A stretch of 64,000 nt of DNA from contig PLYM01000213.1 in assembly GCA_003153375.1 (NCBI GenBank), positions 18,151 to 82,150 of the forward strand, written 5' to 3'. This DNA is from Planctomycetaceae bacterium. Lineage in GTDB: Bacteria; Planctomycetota; Planctomycetia; Pirellulales; PALSA-1355. Each line of letters begins with the position of its first letter. Position 1 is the first letter of the stretch. A program made the translations under genes and the position numbers. The notes under the pieces are model-generated. The model was not told where the DNA came from and did not search any database. It saw only the letters and a list, made by a program, of their open reading frames with translations. Below, one piece after another: positions 7,168 through 16,610 of the stretch.

Positions 7168-9390
7168 ATGAAGCGAGAGCAGGACGCGATCAAAGTCGGG
7201 GTTGGTGGGGTGGGTGCAGGTGGGTTGGCGGGCGCGTTCCGCGGACCGTGGCTGTGGGCTGCGTTGTTGGTCTTGCTGACGACGATCGTCTATTGGCCAA
7301 CGCTGGCAAACGGATTTGTTTCGGACGACAGGTATCACGTCGTCAATAACATCTCCCTGCGGTCGCTCGGGGGTCTATGGGATATTTGGTTCAAGCTGGG
7401 CACCATCCAGCAGTATTATCCGCTGACCCATAGCGCCTTCTGGGCGCAATTTCAACTTTGGGGGCTCGATCCGCGCGGCTATCACGTGGTGAATTGGCTG
7501 CTGCACGGCATCGGGGCCGTGTTGGTTTGGCGGTTGTTGTTGCGGCTGGAAGTGCGCGGGGCCTCGCTGGCCGCGGCGGTGTTTGCCGTCCACCCGGTAC
7601 ACGTCGAAAGCGTGGCCTGGGCCAGCGAATTGAAGAACATCCTGTCGTTGGACCTGGCGCTGGTGTCGCTGCTGACCTATTTGCGGTTTTCGCCACCACT
7701 CAGGTCCGAACAGGCAGCCCACGAAGCGGCGTCGGGCCAAGCGCGGTGGTCCTGGTATGCGTTGGCGTTGGCTTGTTACGTGGCGGCGCTGCTCTGCAAG
7801 TCCGTCACGGTCAGCGTTCCGGCGGTGCTGCTGGTGATCGACTGGTGGAAGCGAGGGCGCATTGCGCGTCGCGACGTGGCGGCACTCGTTCCGTTCTTTG
7901 TCGCCGGGCTGTCGCTGGCCGTGCTGACGATTTGGATGGAAAAGACGTTTGTCGGCGCGAGCGGCCAGGAATTCGAGCTATCGCCGATCGAGCGCGTGCT
8001 GATCGCCGGACGGGCGTTATGGTTCTATGCCGGCAAGCTGATCTGGCCGGCGTCGCTCGTGTTCTACTATCCGCGTTGGACAATGGACGCCGGCGTGTGG
8101 TGGCAGTACCTGTTTCCCGCGGCGGCGCTGCTCGCCCTCGGCGTGTTGTGGATGGCTCGCTCGCGAATGGGTCGCGGGCCACTTGCCGCGGCGCTGATCT
8201 TCGCCGGAGTGCTCGTGCCGGCGCTGGGCTTCATCAACGTCTACCCGTTTCGCTTCTCGTTCGTGTCCGATCATTATCAATACCACGCCAGCATCGCGTT
8301 GATTGCCCTGGCGGCAGCGGGCGCGGCCTGGCTGGGAGATCGACTTTCCCAAACTCGGCCTGTCTTGGTTCCCATGGCCGTTGCGGGATTGCTGCTTTCG
8401 CTGGTCGTGGTTTCGCTGGAACAGGTGCCCGTGTATCACGATGCGGTCACGTTGAATGCCGACATTGTCGAGCACAACCCCGATTGCTGGGCGGCACACC
8501 ATAACCTGGGGGTCGCCTTTCAATCGCTGGAACAATACGACCTGGCTCTGACCTACTTCAATCGGGCGATCGAGGTTTTTGGCCGGCTGGCCACGGCGAG
8601 CCCGACGATTGGCAGCTATCGCAATGACCAGGCCGCGGATCTGGTCAACGTCGGCTTCTTGCAGCGCAAATTGGGGCGAGTGGCGGAATCGGACAGCGCG
8701 TTTCGGCGAGCTATCGCGGTTCGCGAGACGCTGGTCCGCGACTTTCCTAGTGCGATCGAATATCAAGAAGGGCTTGCCCGCTGTTACGTTAATCTCGCGA
8801 TCGCGCGACAGATGAGCGGTGATGCGGCGGATGCCGCCGTCTGGCACCGCCAGGCGATCGCGGCTCGCGAGCAATTGGTTCGCGAGTATCCCTCCGTCGC
8901 TCGCCACGCCGATGGCCTGGCCACGAGCTATGGCGATTTGGGTCAAGCGCTATGCGACGCGGGGCAATTCTCGGAGTCGGAGGCGACGCTTCGCCAGGCG
9001 ATCGAATTACGCGAGCGGTTGGTGCGCGAGAATGCCGCCGAGAGCGATTTTCGCGAGCGTCTGGCTTGGAGTCACGGGCAACTGGCCCAGGAGCTGCTGC
9101 GGGACGGTCGCCCTACTGAGTCGGAAGCCTCGCATCGACGAGCGCTCGCCATCCGCGAGCAACTCGTTCGCGATAATCCTGGAGTCAGCAAGTATCGGTA
9201 CCAGGTAGCCCTCAGTTCGGTCGACGTCGGACTCGCGCAACGCGAAACCGGGCGACAGGCCGCTGCCGCCGACTCGATCTCGCTGGCGCAGACGATTTGC
9301 GAACAGCTCGTGCGCGACTATCCCACCGTGAGCGAGTACCGGGAAAGCCTGGCCTGGTGCCAATCTCATCGCGAGCCGCAAGGTCGTTAG
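7168..9390 (+). CDS. TMTC-like membrane glycosyltransferase with C-terminal TPR-like repeats
   Basis: 740 residues from ATG 7168 (a longer frame opens at 7051 but adds a non-conserved leader). The N-terminal half, residues about 25-440, is a polytopic GT-C-like domain. It has FVSDDRYHVVNN, an acidic motif after TM1, and HPVHVESVAWASELKN, the signature of TMTC/O-mannosyltransferase-related proteins. The C-terminal part, about 440-740, is helical: a canonical TPR (WAAHHNLGVAFQSLEQYDLA), then about five 45-residue units with the motif REQLVRxxPS-x(n)-LA. A role in transferring a lipid-linked sugar to exported proteins is inferred from the family. The repeat tail resembles those on planctomycete Ser/Thr kinases. 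Confidence 0.8.
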   Translation: MKREQDAIKVGVGGVGAGGLAGAFRGPWLWAALLVLLTTIVYWPTLANGFVSDDRYHVVNNISLRSLGGLWDIWFKLGTIQQYYPLTHSAFWAQFQLWGLDPRGYHVVNWLLHGIGAVLVWRLLLRLEVRGASLAAAVFAVHPVHVESVAWASELKNILSLDLALVSLLTYLRFSPPLRSEQAAHEAASGQARWSWYALALACYVAALLCKSVTVSVPAVLLVIDWWKRGRIARRDVAALVPFFVAGLSLAVLTIWMEKTFVGASGQEFELSPIERVLIAGRALWFYAGKLIWPASLVFYYPRWTMDAGVWWQYLFPAAALLALGVLWMARSRMGRGPLAAALIFAGVLVPALGFINVYPFRFSFVSDHYQYHASIALIALAAAGAAWLGDRLSQTRPVLVPMAVAGLLLSLVVVSLEQVPVYHDAVTLNADIVEHNPDCWAAHHNLGVAFQSLEQYDLALTYFNRAIEVFGRLATASPTIGSYRNDQAADLVNVGFLQRKLGRVAESDSAFRRAIAVRETLVRDFPSAIEYQEGLARCYVNLAIARQMSGDAADAAVWHRQAIAAREQLVREYPSVARHADGLATSYGDLGQALCDAGQFSESEATLRQAIELRERLVRENAAESDFRERLAWSHGQLAQELLRDGRPTESEASHRRALAIREQLVRDNPGVSKYRYQVALSSVDVGLAQRETGRQAAAADSISLAQTICEQLVRDYPTVSEYRESLAWCQSHREPQGR

Positions 9391-9430
9391 AGACGGTCAC
9401 GGTTGCGGGCTGGGCAACAGACGCGATGCA

Positions 9431-11599
9431 TCAGTTGGCGTCGTCCTTGAACAGCGCTTCGTTGGCGCCGGCCTTGCCTTCGAACAGGGTCTCGATGTTG
9501 ATAATCTGGTTCTTTTCGACCGTGGCGTTGCTGATGTAGTCGGAAACGAACTGGTGGCGAGGGTCGCGGCGGAAAGCGATCAGTTCTCGCATCGCCTGCC
9601 GCGCCTGCGCGAGCTTCTTTGGGTCCTTGGGTGCCGAGCCGCGTTCGGCGCCGGGGCTCTCGAAGTCGAGGAACTCCTGGAGCCGAGTGGACAGGAGGGC
9701 GTGCCGCAGTCCGGCCTGCAGAAACTCGACGCGCTGGGCAAACTCAGGCGAGGGATCCTTTCTCGCGGTCTCGAGAGCTTTGGCCAGGATCGCCTCGGCG
9801 GGACGGTAGACCTCGGGCGGATAAGCCAGGTAATGCCCGCGAATCCGTTTCAGCCTTTCCAAGGCGCCCTTGGGATCGACGCTGATGTCTCGGACGGGCG
9901 GCCGCGTGGCGGCGTAGTTTTCCCAATAGTCGAAATATTGTTGGACGTCGGCGGCGGCAGGCCCGAACGCGGAAAAATACTCCTGCCGAATCGTTTCGAT
10001 CTCCAGATCGGGGCTCCACAGCAGGCGATGGTGCATGTAGGCCATCGGTCCATGAGCGGCCCAACTGAAGGTGTAGGCACGAAGGCTGATGCCGGCCATG
10101 CCGTGTTGATAGGCGAAGCGGAAGAATTCTCCGCTCTGCCGGCTGGTGATGTTGGGCGTTACGTAGCTGTTCAATAAGTAGTTGGATCCGTTGACCAGCG
10201 ACATGCCGGTCTGGCTCCAGGCCAGCCATTGGTCGCGATACCACTGGTCTTCCTCACGGCTCATCGGATACCAGCCATCGCGCGATCCGTAGATGACGAA
10301 CTCTCCAAAAATGTTTTTGTCGAGCTTGATTCCGCTGAGCGGCCCCGGCAGGGTGTTGTGATAGAGATAGACGCCGATCTTTACCCGCGGGTTGCGCTCG
10401 ACGGCCAGGTCATGCACCGCTTTCCAATAATGGGCATAGCGATCGCCCATGGCTCGCGGGGTGTATTTCAGGAGTCGAAAGTCCTCGGGGAAATCGGTGG
10501 GCTGCGGACCGTCCCAGGCCAGGCATTGCGGGCATTGGCACATGCTCTCGCCCCCGGCGTCGGCTTCGCCGAGGGTCAACACATCGCCGCCGTCCCAGGC
10601 CTTGTTCACGATCGCGTGCTGCAACTCGACGTTGGAAACGCAGAGCGGAGTCCAGGCGCCGGCGCGGGGCGTCTTGAGTCCGCGCTGGCCGTCGGCGCGC
10701 ATGGCAAACCACTCAGGATGTTGCTGGCCATACTCGGCCCACCAATCAGTGATGCCGGCGATGACGTGCGAGCCCAGGATCACGCGCGGCTGCTCGATTT
10801 GCGTCACGCGGCGATGTCGGCGATGGAAGATCTCCACGGCCTTGCCATAGGTGTAGCCGGCCTGCTCGCTGGGAAACACGAGCTTGCTGACGACCTCTTC
10901 CGACAGCCCGCCGACCTTATAGTTGCGCGGCACTTTGCGGCCGAAGTAGGAGCCGGTCAGGAAAATTTGCCCCAGATCCCATCCGCCCAGATTGCGGTAG
11001 AGCAGCTTGGGTTTGACGGTCTTGTTGACCGCGGGAAACACGGCACTCGTTCGACGCGGCACATAGGTTCCCAGTTCGCCCGGCCAGAGCCAGCGCACGC
11101 CGAGATGATCTTCCAACAATTCGTACACGCCCAGCAACGTCCCGCTGTGTACGCACTCCATGGCCAGCGGATTCCACGGCTCCGAGTAGAGCGGTCGGGT
11201 GCCGTGATACTGATCGGGCAGCAGTTCTTTGCCGACGATATACAAGTCGTTGCCGACAGTGCGCAGCACGTACTCTTCGACCTCGAGCTGGTCGGCATCG
11301 ATGCCTTGCTGGCGGGCGGCCTCGCTGACGCCGATGAAGATTCGGCGGTCGTAGCCCGCGGGGATCTCCGTTTCCACGGCGACCGGCAATTGCTGGCCGG
11401 TGGCTTTCTTGACGTGGCTGATCAGTTCCTCGGCGGCATAGGCGGCGACCGGCGACGGTTTGACCGCAGTGACTACCACGGCGCGGGCCTTGCCGTCGCG
11501 CACGAGGGTGACTTGCGAGAAGGCCGCGTCCTCACCGGTGCGGAGAGACAATGCAGCGAGCGCTATCAGGAAGATTGCGAGGCGGATCAGGCGGGTCAT
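9431..11599 (-). CDS. Secreted DUF4838-domain protein (alpha-glucuronidase-like)
   Basis: 722 residues from ATG 11599, chosen because a signal peptide (TRLIRLAIFLIALAALSL) starts there; the upstream in-frame ATG at 11758 adds an unlikely leader. After the signal comes an alpha-glucuronidase N-terminal-like domain (AYAAEELISHVKKATGQQLPV, then RRIFIGVSE), about residues 25-150. DUF4838 follows, with ARNPRVKIGVYLYH-type barrel strands, a CQCPQC motif, and NYLLNSYVTPNITS. Such proteins are frequent in planctomycetes and are thought to act on polysaccharides, but no substrate is established. It converges on the TMTC-like gene with a 40-nt gap. Confidence 0.8.
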   Translation of the reverse strand: MTRLIRLAIFLIALAALSLRTGEDAAFSQVTLVRDGKARAVVVTAVKPSPVAAYAAEELISHVKKATGQQLPVAVETEIPAGYDRRIFIGVSEAARQQGIDADQLEVEEYVLRTVGNDLYIVGKELLPDQYHGTRPLYSEPWNPLAMECVHSGTLLGVYELLEDHLGVRWLWPGELGTYVPRRTSAVFPAVNKTVKPKLLYRNLGGWDLGQIFLTGSYFGRKVPRNYKVGGLSEEVVSKLVFPSEQAGYTYGKAVEIFHRRHRRVTQIEQPRVILGSHVIAGITDWWAEYGQQHPEWFAMRADGQRGLKTPRAGAWTPLCVSNVELQHAIVNKAWDGGDVLTLGEADAGGESMCQCPQCLAWDGPQPTDFPEDFRLLKYTPRAMGDRYAHYWKAVHDLAVERNPRVKIGVYLYHNTLPGPLSGIKLDKNIFGEFVIYGSRDGWYPMSREEDQWYRDQWLAWSQTGMSLVNGSNYLLNSYVTPNITSRQSGEFFRFAYQHGMAGISLRAYTFSWAAHGPMAYMHHRLLWSPDLEIETIRQEYFSAFGPAAADVQQYFDYWENYAATRPPVRDISVDPKGALERLKRIRGHYLAYPPEVYRPAEAILAKALETARKDPSPEFAQRVEFLQAGLRHALLSTRLQEFLDFESPGAERGSAPKDPKKLAQARQAMRELIAFRRDPRHQFVSDYISNATVEKNQIINIETLFEGKAGANEALFKDDAN

Positions 11600-11825
11600 G
11601 GTGGATCTCGGTGAGGAGCAATGCAGGAGGAGCCCAGTCGGCAGCGAATCCTTGCGGCCCATTGTAAGTCCGGCGGTTGTCAAAGTCGAAGTGGCCAGAA
11701 GCGGCGTCTGGATTGCAATCTCGTAAGGTTGCTCGATTCGATCTTGGCGCATTCGCAACCGGCGGGATAGGATCGCGCGGCTGGCGTGTGTCGCGAATTA
11801 TTTTGATTGGTAGCGGAGCTGCGTC

Positions 11826-12458
11826 ATGGAAACGGTCAGTCGTCGGAGCGTGATGGGGTTGGCGGCCAGTGTGATTGCGGGCGGGATGCTGGTGGGCGAA
11901 GTCGCGGCCTCCGAAGTCGCGAACGACTCGAAGGGGGAGCCGGGCGAGTCGGCGGGCGGCAAGTCGGAGTCGGTCTACAAATTTTGCATGGGAAAAGCGA
12001 CGCCGCGCCATTTTGGCAACAGCTCGATTCGCGAACACAAGTTGCACGATTTTCCGATGTCGGCTTCGATGTCGGCCAGCTTGATCACGCTGGCCCCAGG
12101 CGACATGCGCGAGCCGCACTGGCATCCGAATTCGGACGAGTGGCTGTTCGTGATGGCCGGCACGATTCGCATGACGATCGTCGACGGCAAGGGCGAGTCC
12201 TCGCAGTTCGAGTGTGGGCTGGAGGACGTGGCCTTCACGCCGCAGGGGTTTGGCCACTATGTGGAGAACATCGGCGACGGCGAGGCCCGGCTGATGCTCA
12301 TTCACAACCACGCCGAATTCACGACGGTGAACCTGAGCGAATGGGTGGCTGCGGGCTCGACTTCGGTGTTTGCCTCGACCCTGAAAATGCCGGTGCGGGC
12401 CTTTGACGATGTTCCGACGAAACGCGTTTTCATCGGGCCGAAAGTCGCCAAGGATTGA
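11826..12458 (+). CDS. Tat-exported single-domain cupin
   Basis: 210 residues. N terminus SRRSVMGLAASVIAGGML is a twin-arginine signal. A single cupin domain covers about residues 70-165: motif 1 REPHWHPNSDEWLFVMAG with metal ligands H-x-H and E, motif 2 GHYVENIGDGEARL with the final His. The motifs are those of bicupin oxalate decarboxylase (OxdC), but only one cupin is present, so OxdC activity should not be assumed. Probably a periplasmic Mn/Fe-binding cupin. It starts a run of three co-directional genes (cupin, DUF1501, hypothetical); the 148-nt gap to the next gene leaves operon status open. Confidence 0.85.
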   Translation: METVSRRSVMGLAASVIAGGMLVGEVAASEVANDSKGEPGESAGGKSESVYKFCMGKATPRHFGNSSIREHKLHDFPMSASMSASLITLAPGDMREPHWHPNSDEWLFVMAGTIRMTIVDGKGESSQFECGLEDVAFTPQGFGHYVENIGDGEARLMLIHNHAEFTTVNLSEWVAAGSTSVFASTLKMPVRAFDDVPTKRVFIGPKVAKD

Positions 12459-12606
12459 TAGCGGGCGGATCTCCGCACTCCAGGGGCCGTCATGGCTGCC
12501 ACGAAAGGTTGGCATCCGGGGCGCCGGCATCGTAAACTATCGTTCCGACGCGTAGGACGCAGGGCGGCGTTGACGATCGGGTTCGCTGGGGCGCGGAGAA
12601 CTTACC

Positions 12607-13992
12607 ATGAGCAGCTTTTCGATGTCGCGACGGGAGCTGCTGCGGTTTGGCGCGCTGACCTTGGGTGGGTTGAATCTCGTCGATCCCTTGCGGTTGCGGG
12701 CGTTGGGCAAGACGGGCGGCACGGCCCGGCATTGCATCTTCGTGTTTCTCAACGGCGGGCCGGCGCATCTCGACACGTTCGATATGAAGCCCGACGCGCC
12801 GGTCGAAATTCGCGGGCTGTTCCGCCCCATCAGCACCTCGGTGCCGGGCATCGAGATCACGGAGAAGCTGCCCTCGCTGGCGCGGTTGGCGCATCATTTT
12901 GCCATCCTGCGTTCGGCCACGCATCCGCTGAGCGCTCACAACAGCAGCGCGGCCTATGCCCTCAGCGGTCACTCGCCGGGCAGTGATGCCAATATCCGCC
13001 CGACGCCGAACGATCATCCGACCTATGGTTCGGTCGTCGCGAAAGTCTTGCCGAAGATTGGCGGCATGCCCCCCTTCGTGCTGACGCCGACCTTGCTGTT
13101 CGACATGGGTTTTCCTACTCCCAGTGCCGGCGGCGGGTGGATGGGCAATCGGTACGATCCTCTGCCGGCCGTGCGTAATCGCATGATGGCTCGCTCTCCA
13201 AGCTGGGAAGGCAAGCTGCCCGTGCCCACAGGGCTGGGGCTGCCGGATGAGTTGAGCGTGGAGCGCATGCAGCAGCGCGTGAAGTTGTTGGGGCAGGTGG
13301 ACGAGGCCTTTGCGGCGGCCAAGTCGGCGGCCGAGCGGTCGAGCTGGGATGCGCACCAGGCCGAGGCGCTGGACGTGATTCTTTCGCCCACGACGCGCGC
13401 GGCCTTCGAGGTCAGTCGCGAGCCGGCCGCGATGCACGATCGTTATGGCCGTTCGGAAATGGGACAGGTGCTGCTGCTCTCGCGGCGGTTGATCGAGGCG
13501 GGCGTGCGTTTCGTGACGGCCAACGCGGTTTCGAATCCGGCGAACACCACGTTGTCGGCTTTCCAGATTTGGGACACGCACCGCGATCATTTCCGGCTCT
13601 ATGAACAGAACCTGCTGCCCGAGCTCGATCAGGGGCTGTCGGCATTGATCAGCGATTTGGACGAACGGGGGCTGCTCGACGAGACGCTTGTGATCGTGAT
13701 GGGAGAGATGGGCCGCACTCCCAAGATCAATAGCAACCCGGACGGCGGCCGCGACCATTGGGGTCAGGCCTACTCGGTGCTGTGGGCCGGCGGCGGCATC
13801 CGCGGCGGCCAGGTCGTGGGCGCGACCGATCATCACGGGGCGTTCGTGAAGGACGCGCCCGCCCGGCCTGATGACATCGCCGCCACGCTCTACGAACTGC
13901 TGGGCATTCCCCACGATCTGGTGCTGCGCGACGCCACGGACCGTCCGCACCGCATCACCGAAGGCACGCCGATTCGGCAGTTGATCGGCTGA
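12607..13992 (+). CDS. DUF1501-domain protein (alkaline-phosphatase superfamily fold)
   Basis: 461 residues. Twin-arginine leader SRRELLRFGALTLGG, then ARHCIFVFLNGGPAHLDTFDMKPD, the DUF1501 opening with its metal-binding Asp, and the conserved C-terminal block GEMGRTPKINSNPDGGRDHWGQAYSVLWAGGGIRGG. DUF1501 proteins are greatly expanded in planctomycetes and usually sit beside DUF1549/DUF1553 cytochrome genes. Here no such partner is present; the next gene is a hypothetical 32 nt downstream on the same strand. Enzymatic activity is unproven. Export through Tat is inferred from the leader. Confidence 0.9.
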   Translation: MSSFSMSRRELLRFGALTLGGLNLVDPLRLRALGKTGGTARHCIFVFLNGGPAHLDTFDMKPDAPVEIRGLFRPISTSVPGIEITEKLPSLARLAHHFAILRSATHPLSAHNSSAAYALSGHSPGSDANIRPTPNDHPTYGSVVAKVLPKIGGMPPFVLTPTLLFDMGFPTPSAGGGWMGNRYDPLPAVRNRMMARSPSWEGKLPVPTGLGLPDELSVERMQQRVKLLGQVDEAFAAAKSAAERSSWDAHQAEALDVILSPTTRAAFEVSREPAAMHDRYGRSEMGQVLLLSRRLIEAGVRFVTANAVSNPANTTLSAFQIWDTHRDHFRLYEQNLLPELDQGLSALISDLDERGLLDETLVIVMGEMGRTPKINSNPDGGRDHWGQAYSVLWAGGGIRGGQVVGATDHHGAFVKDAPARPDDIAATLYELLGIPHDLVLRDATDRPHRITEGTPIRQLIG

Positions 13993-14024
13993 GTGCCCGG
14001 GACAATCCTCTTTAAGGAGCCCTC

Positions 14025-14924
14025 GTGATACGCCATCGCTTCCTCGGCTTGATGTTGGTGGGCATCCTGTTATCGGCGGCAATTCCGGTTGCCGAAGCGC
14101 ACGCGGACGATCCGTTGGATGCGTTTCCGACGGCGGAAAAGACGGCCGCGCAGCGGGTCAAGGGGCTCAGCGACGCACAGCGCGAAGCGATTCGCCTGCC
14201 CGAGAAGGGGACGGACGTCGTGTTCAGTATCGCCATGCTGCCGACCGCGAATGGTCCGGGCGATGCCGCGACGAAGGCCGAACCTTGGCTGCGGGTGTTT
14301 GCCGATGGGCGGATCAACTGTGGCAGCTCGATGCCTTTGTCGGTCGAGCGCCGCGACGACACGTTGACCAAGGCCGAACTGGCCTGGCTGTTGCACCTGG
14401 CGGTTGACGAATGCCAAATCCTCAGCCGGACCACGAAGGACATCGAGGCGGAATTTCAACAGAGCCGTTCAGCGAAACCGGTGCCGGGTGAGCCGCAGCA
14501 ATCCTTTCAGTATCGCGTCGAGCTGCCTTCGGGAAAAAATGAGCTGTTGATTCCCGAGAAGGCGCTGATGTTGCGGCCTTTGCGCGCGAACCTGCAACTG
14601 GGTGCTTTTGCCAGCTTGAACAGATATGCCAACTTCCTGGCCGCGCGAGCGCACCTGGGCGATGCCAAGCAGCGCCAGTCGTTGCTCGACCAGTTGAACG
14701 ACAAGCTGAAAACGGAACAGCCGACGGCTCCGGCGTTTCGCATGGAGCACCTGGGCGGAGCACTCAACACCCCAAGGGTTGATTTGACCGCGGCCTTCGA
14801 ACAGGAAATCGAACTGGAGCCCGGCAAATTCAAACGCGTGACGGGGAGCATCCTGCGCAAGGAGAAGGGGGCTCCGCCCGCCTTTTCGATTAGCGCCATG
14901 GAATACATGAAGCTTCGGCCGTAG
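14025..14924 (+). CDS. Secreted protein of unknown function
   Basis: 299 residues, starting at GTG 14025 with an AAGGAGCC ribosome site 5 nt upstream. A signal peptide (FLGLMLVGILLSAAIPVAEAHA) is followed by a mixed alpha/beta region with no motif I recognise. Residues about 40-130 include a strand pattern VVFSIAMLPT / WLRVFADGRINC. Residues about 230-260 include FEQEIELEPGKFKRVTGSI. The 32-nt gap to the DUF1501 gene and a good ribosome site suggest cotranscription. I recognise no family. Confidence 0.7.
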   Translation: MIRHRFLGLMLVGILLSAAIPVAEAHADDPLDAFPTAEKTAAQRVKGLSDAQREAIRLPEKGTDVVFSIAMLPTANGPGDAATKAEPWLRVFADGRINCGSSMPLSVERRDDTLTKAELAWLLHLAVDECQILSRTTKDIEAEFQQSRSAKPVPGEPQQSFQYRVELPSGKNELLIPEKALMLRPLRANLQLGAFASLNRYANFLAARAHLGDAKQRQSLLDQLNDKLKTEQPTAPAFRMEHLGGALNTPRVDLTAAFEQEIELEPGKFKRVTGSILRKEKGAPPAFSISAMEYMKLRP

Positions 14925-15001
14925 GCAGAGCCGGTCGCGTTGTTGCACTTCCTATGCTCAATGCTCGGAACCCATTTTCTAGTGATGTCCCGGCATCGCT
15001 C

Positions 15002-15029
15002 TTGACATGCAACCAAAAGGTTGCATAAT
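15002..15029 (+). promoter_or_regulatory. sigma70-like promoter with ArsR operator palindrome in the spacer
   Basis: -35 TTGACA at 15002-15007, 16-nt spacer, -10 CATAAT at 15024-15029. A perfect inverted repeat, TGCAACC-AAAA-GGTTGCA (15008-15025, extended by A/T to 15007-15026), fills the spacer and overlaps both boxes. The ArsR ATG follows the -10 box by only 6 nt, so the predicted transcript would begin at or next to the start codon. Confidence 0.8.
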
Positions 15030-15035
15030 CAGCCC

Positions 15036-15365
15036 ATGAGTGAGGGCATGGACAAAGTGTTCAGGGCGCTAGCCGATCCGGGCCGGCGGCGGTTGCTCGA
15101 TCGGCTGCATGCCGACAATGGGCAAACGCTGGGGGAGCTTTGCAGGCATTTGAAGATGTCGCGGCAGGCGGTGACCAAGCATCTGAAGTTGCTGGAAGCC
15201 GCGAACCTGGTGGCCGTGATCTGGCGAGGCCGCGAGAAGCTGCACTATCTGAATCCCGTGCCGATTGTGGAAATCGCGGATCGTTGGATCGGCAAGTACG
15301 AGCGCGGCCGGCTGCGTGCTCTGGCCGATCTCAAGAAACAACTGGAAGGAGAAACCGATGGCTAA
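15036..15365 (+). CDS. ArsR/SmtB-family autorepressor
   Basis: 109 residues from ATG 15036. A longer frame can be read from a TTG at 15021, but that codon lies across the edge of the -10 box and cannot be the start. Winged helix: ADPGRRRLLDRL, LGELCRHLKMSRQAVTKHLKLLEAANLVAV recognition helix (about residues 30-58), then the wing IWRGREKLHYLNP. No Cys pair for metal sensing, so it belongs to the non-metal group usually paired with SRPBCC genes. It overlaps the SRPBCC gene by 8 nt. Autoregulation through the palindrome at 15008-15025 is inferred. Confidence 0.9.
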   Translation: MSEGMDKVFRALADPGRRRLLDRLHADNGQTLGELCRHLKMSRQAVTKHLKLLEAANLVAVIWRGREKLHYLNPVPIVEIADRWIGKYERGRLRALADLKKQLEGETDG

Positions 15366-15819
15366 TTCGCGCTTCGTGTACGTGACCTACATTCGCACCA
15401 CGCCCGAAAAGCTGTGGCAGGCACTCATCGATCCGGAGTTCACCCAGCGCTACTGGTGTGAAACCCGGCACGAGGTCTCGTCGCACAAGGGTGGGGCTTG
15501 GCGAATCATGGCTCCCGATGGCCGCGTGGCCGACAGTGGCGAAGTGCTGGAGATCGAGCCGCACCGCCGGCTGGTGCTCTCGTGGCGCAACGAGTTTATG
15601 CCCGAGCTGCGTGAGGAGGGTTTTTCGCGGCTGACCTACGAGTTGGAAACCGTCGGCGAATCGGTGAAGCTGACCGTGATTCACGAGATGGACAAGCCCA
15701 ACTCGAAACTCATCGCCACCGTCTCGACCGGCTGGCCCCACATCCTGGCCAGTTTGAAGAGCCTGCTGGAAACCGGGGAGCCGTTGGAAGAGACGACGCG
15801 ATGGCCGAAGGGGTTTTGA
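15358..15819 (+). CDS. SRPBCC / AHSA1-like ligand-binding protein
   Basis: 153 residues from ATG 15358, with GGAG ending 8 nt upstream inside the ArsR gene. START/Bet v1-like fold: FVYVTYIRTTPEKLWQAL, then YWCETRHEVSSHKGGAWRI, DSGEVLEIEPHRRLVLSW, and a C-terminal helix GWPHILASLKSLLETGE. It matches the AHSA1 C-terminal domain family found beside ArsR regulators throughout bacteria. It overlaps the regulator by 8 nt, indicating translational coupling. The ligand is unknown. A relative at 17703-18188 is paired with a second ArsR gene in the same window. Confidence 0.9.
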   Translation: MANSRFVYVTYIRTTPEKLWQALIDPEFTQRYWCETRHEVSSHKGGAWRIMAPDGRVADSGEVLEIEPHRRLVLSWRNEFMPELREEGFSRLTYELETVGESVKLTVIHEMDKPNSKLIATVSTGWPHILASLKSLLETGEPLEETTRWPKGF

Positions 15820-15926
15820 GACGGCCTGAGTGGTTGGCTGGTGGCTGCTGTATACTCGGACCGTTGGATGTTGCCGGCAGAGGACGCCGGAAGTTCAGCA
15901 ATCCACCGAAGGGCCACGAACACGCC

Positions 15927-16583
15927 ATGCACGATGACAGCTATCGGCAACTTCTACGACGCGCGGTGATCGCTTTGTCGATCTGCGCGGTGGCGGTGGT
16001 GGTTTGTTATTTTGGGGTCGATCGGCCGGTGGCGTTCTTCGTGCATCAGCAGGGGATCAACGAGATTCGGGTTTTCCGTTGGCTGACTTTGCCGCCGCCG
16101 CTGTTGCAGTCGTGGTCGCCATTGATTTTGGTGCTGCTGATGGTCAGCCGGGCGTTTGCGCCGTGGGCTCGCTGGCAGAAGGTGCTGCTGGTGGCCTGCT
16201 TGAGCATGCTCATGGCCAACGAGTTTCGCGTGTCGCTGGGTGATCTGTTTGGCCGGTACTGGCCGGAGACGTGGTTCGACAATAACCCGTCGCTGATCGG
16301 CAACGGCACCTATGGGTTTCATCCGTTCGTGCATGGCGACGACCTGGGCAGTTTTCCGTCGGGGCACGCAGCCCGGATTTTAGGCTTTGCCACGGTGTGG
16401 TGGCTGGCCATGCCCCGCAGCCGCGCGGTATGTGTCGTGGTCTGCCCGCCGATGCTCTTCAGCTTGGTGGCGATGAACTACCACTTCGTCGGCGACGTGG
16501 TTGCCGGCGGCACGTTGGGGGCCATTGTGGCGATGTACGCGGTGCGGCTGGCCGATCTGCGAAGGCGCGAAGACGTGGTCTGA
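15927..16583 (+). CDS. PAP2-family membrane phosphatase
   Basis: 218 residues from ATG 15927; the longer frame from 15801 overlaps the preceding SRPBCC gene and is not convincing. Five to six hydrophobic segments. Phosphatase motif 2 is clear (SFPSGHAARILGF, about residues 140-152). Motif 3 is present in reduced form (MNYHFVGDVVAGGTLG, about 182-197) with His and Asp. Motif 1 (K-x6-RP) is not evident; the region SLGDLFGRYWPETW occupies that position. It is likely a phosphatidic acid or undecaprenyl-PP-type phosphatase. Upstream spacing from the SRPBCC gene is 107 nt. Confidence 0.85.
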   Translation: MHDDSYRQLLRRAVIALSICAVAVVVCYFGVDRPVAFFVHQQGINEIRVFRWLTLPPPLLQSWSPLILVLLMVSRAFAPWARWQKVLLVACLSMLMANEFRVSLGDLFGRYWPETWFDNNPSLIGNGTYGFHPFVHGDDLGSFPSGHAARILGFATVWWLAMPRSRAVCVVVCPPMLFSLVAMNYHFVGDVVAGGTLGAIVAMYAVRLADLRRREDVV

Positions 16584-16610
16584 CCGTTGGGCCCGCGGCG
16601 GGGCGATCGA

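Noticed and set aside
15021..15035. TTG start for the first ArsR
   Set aside because: The codon lies across the edge of the -10 box; the ATG at 15036 matches the geometry of the second ArsR gene.
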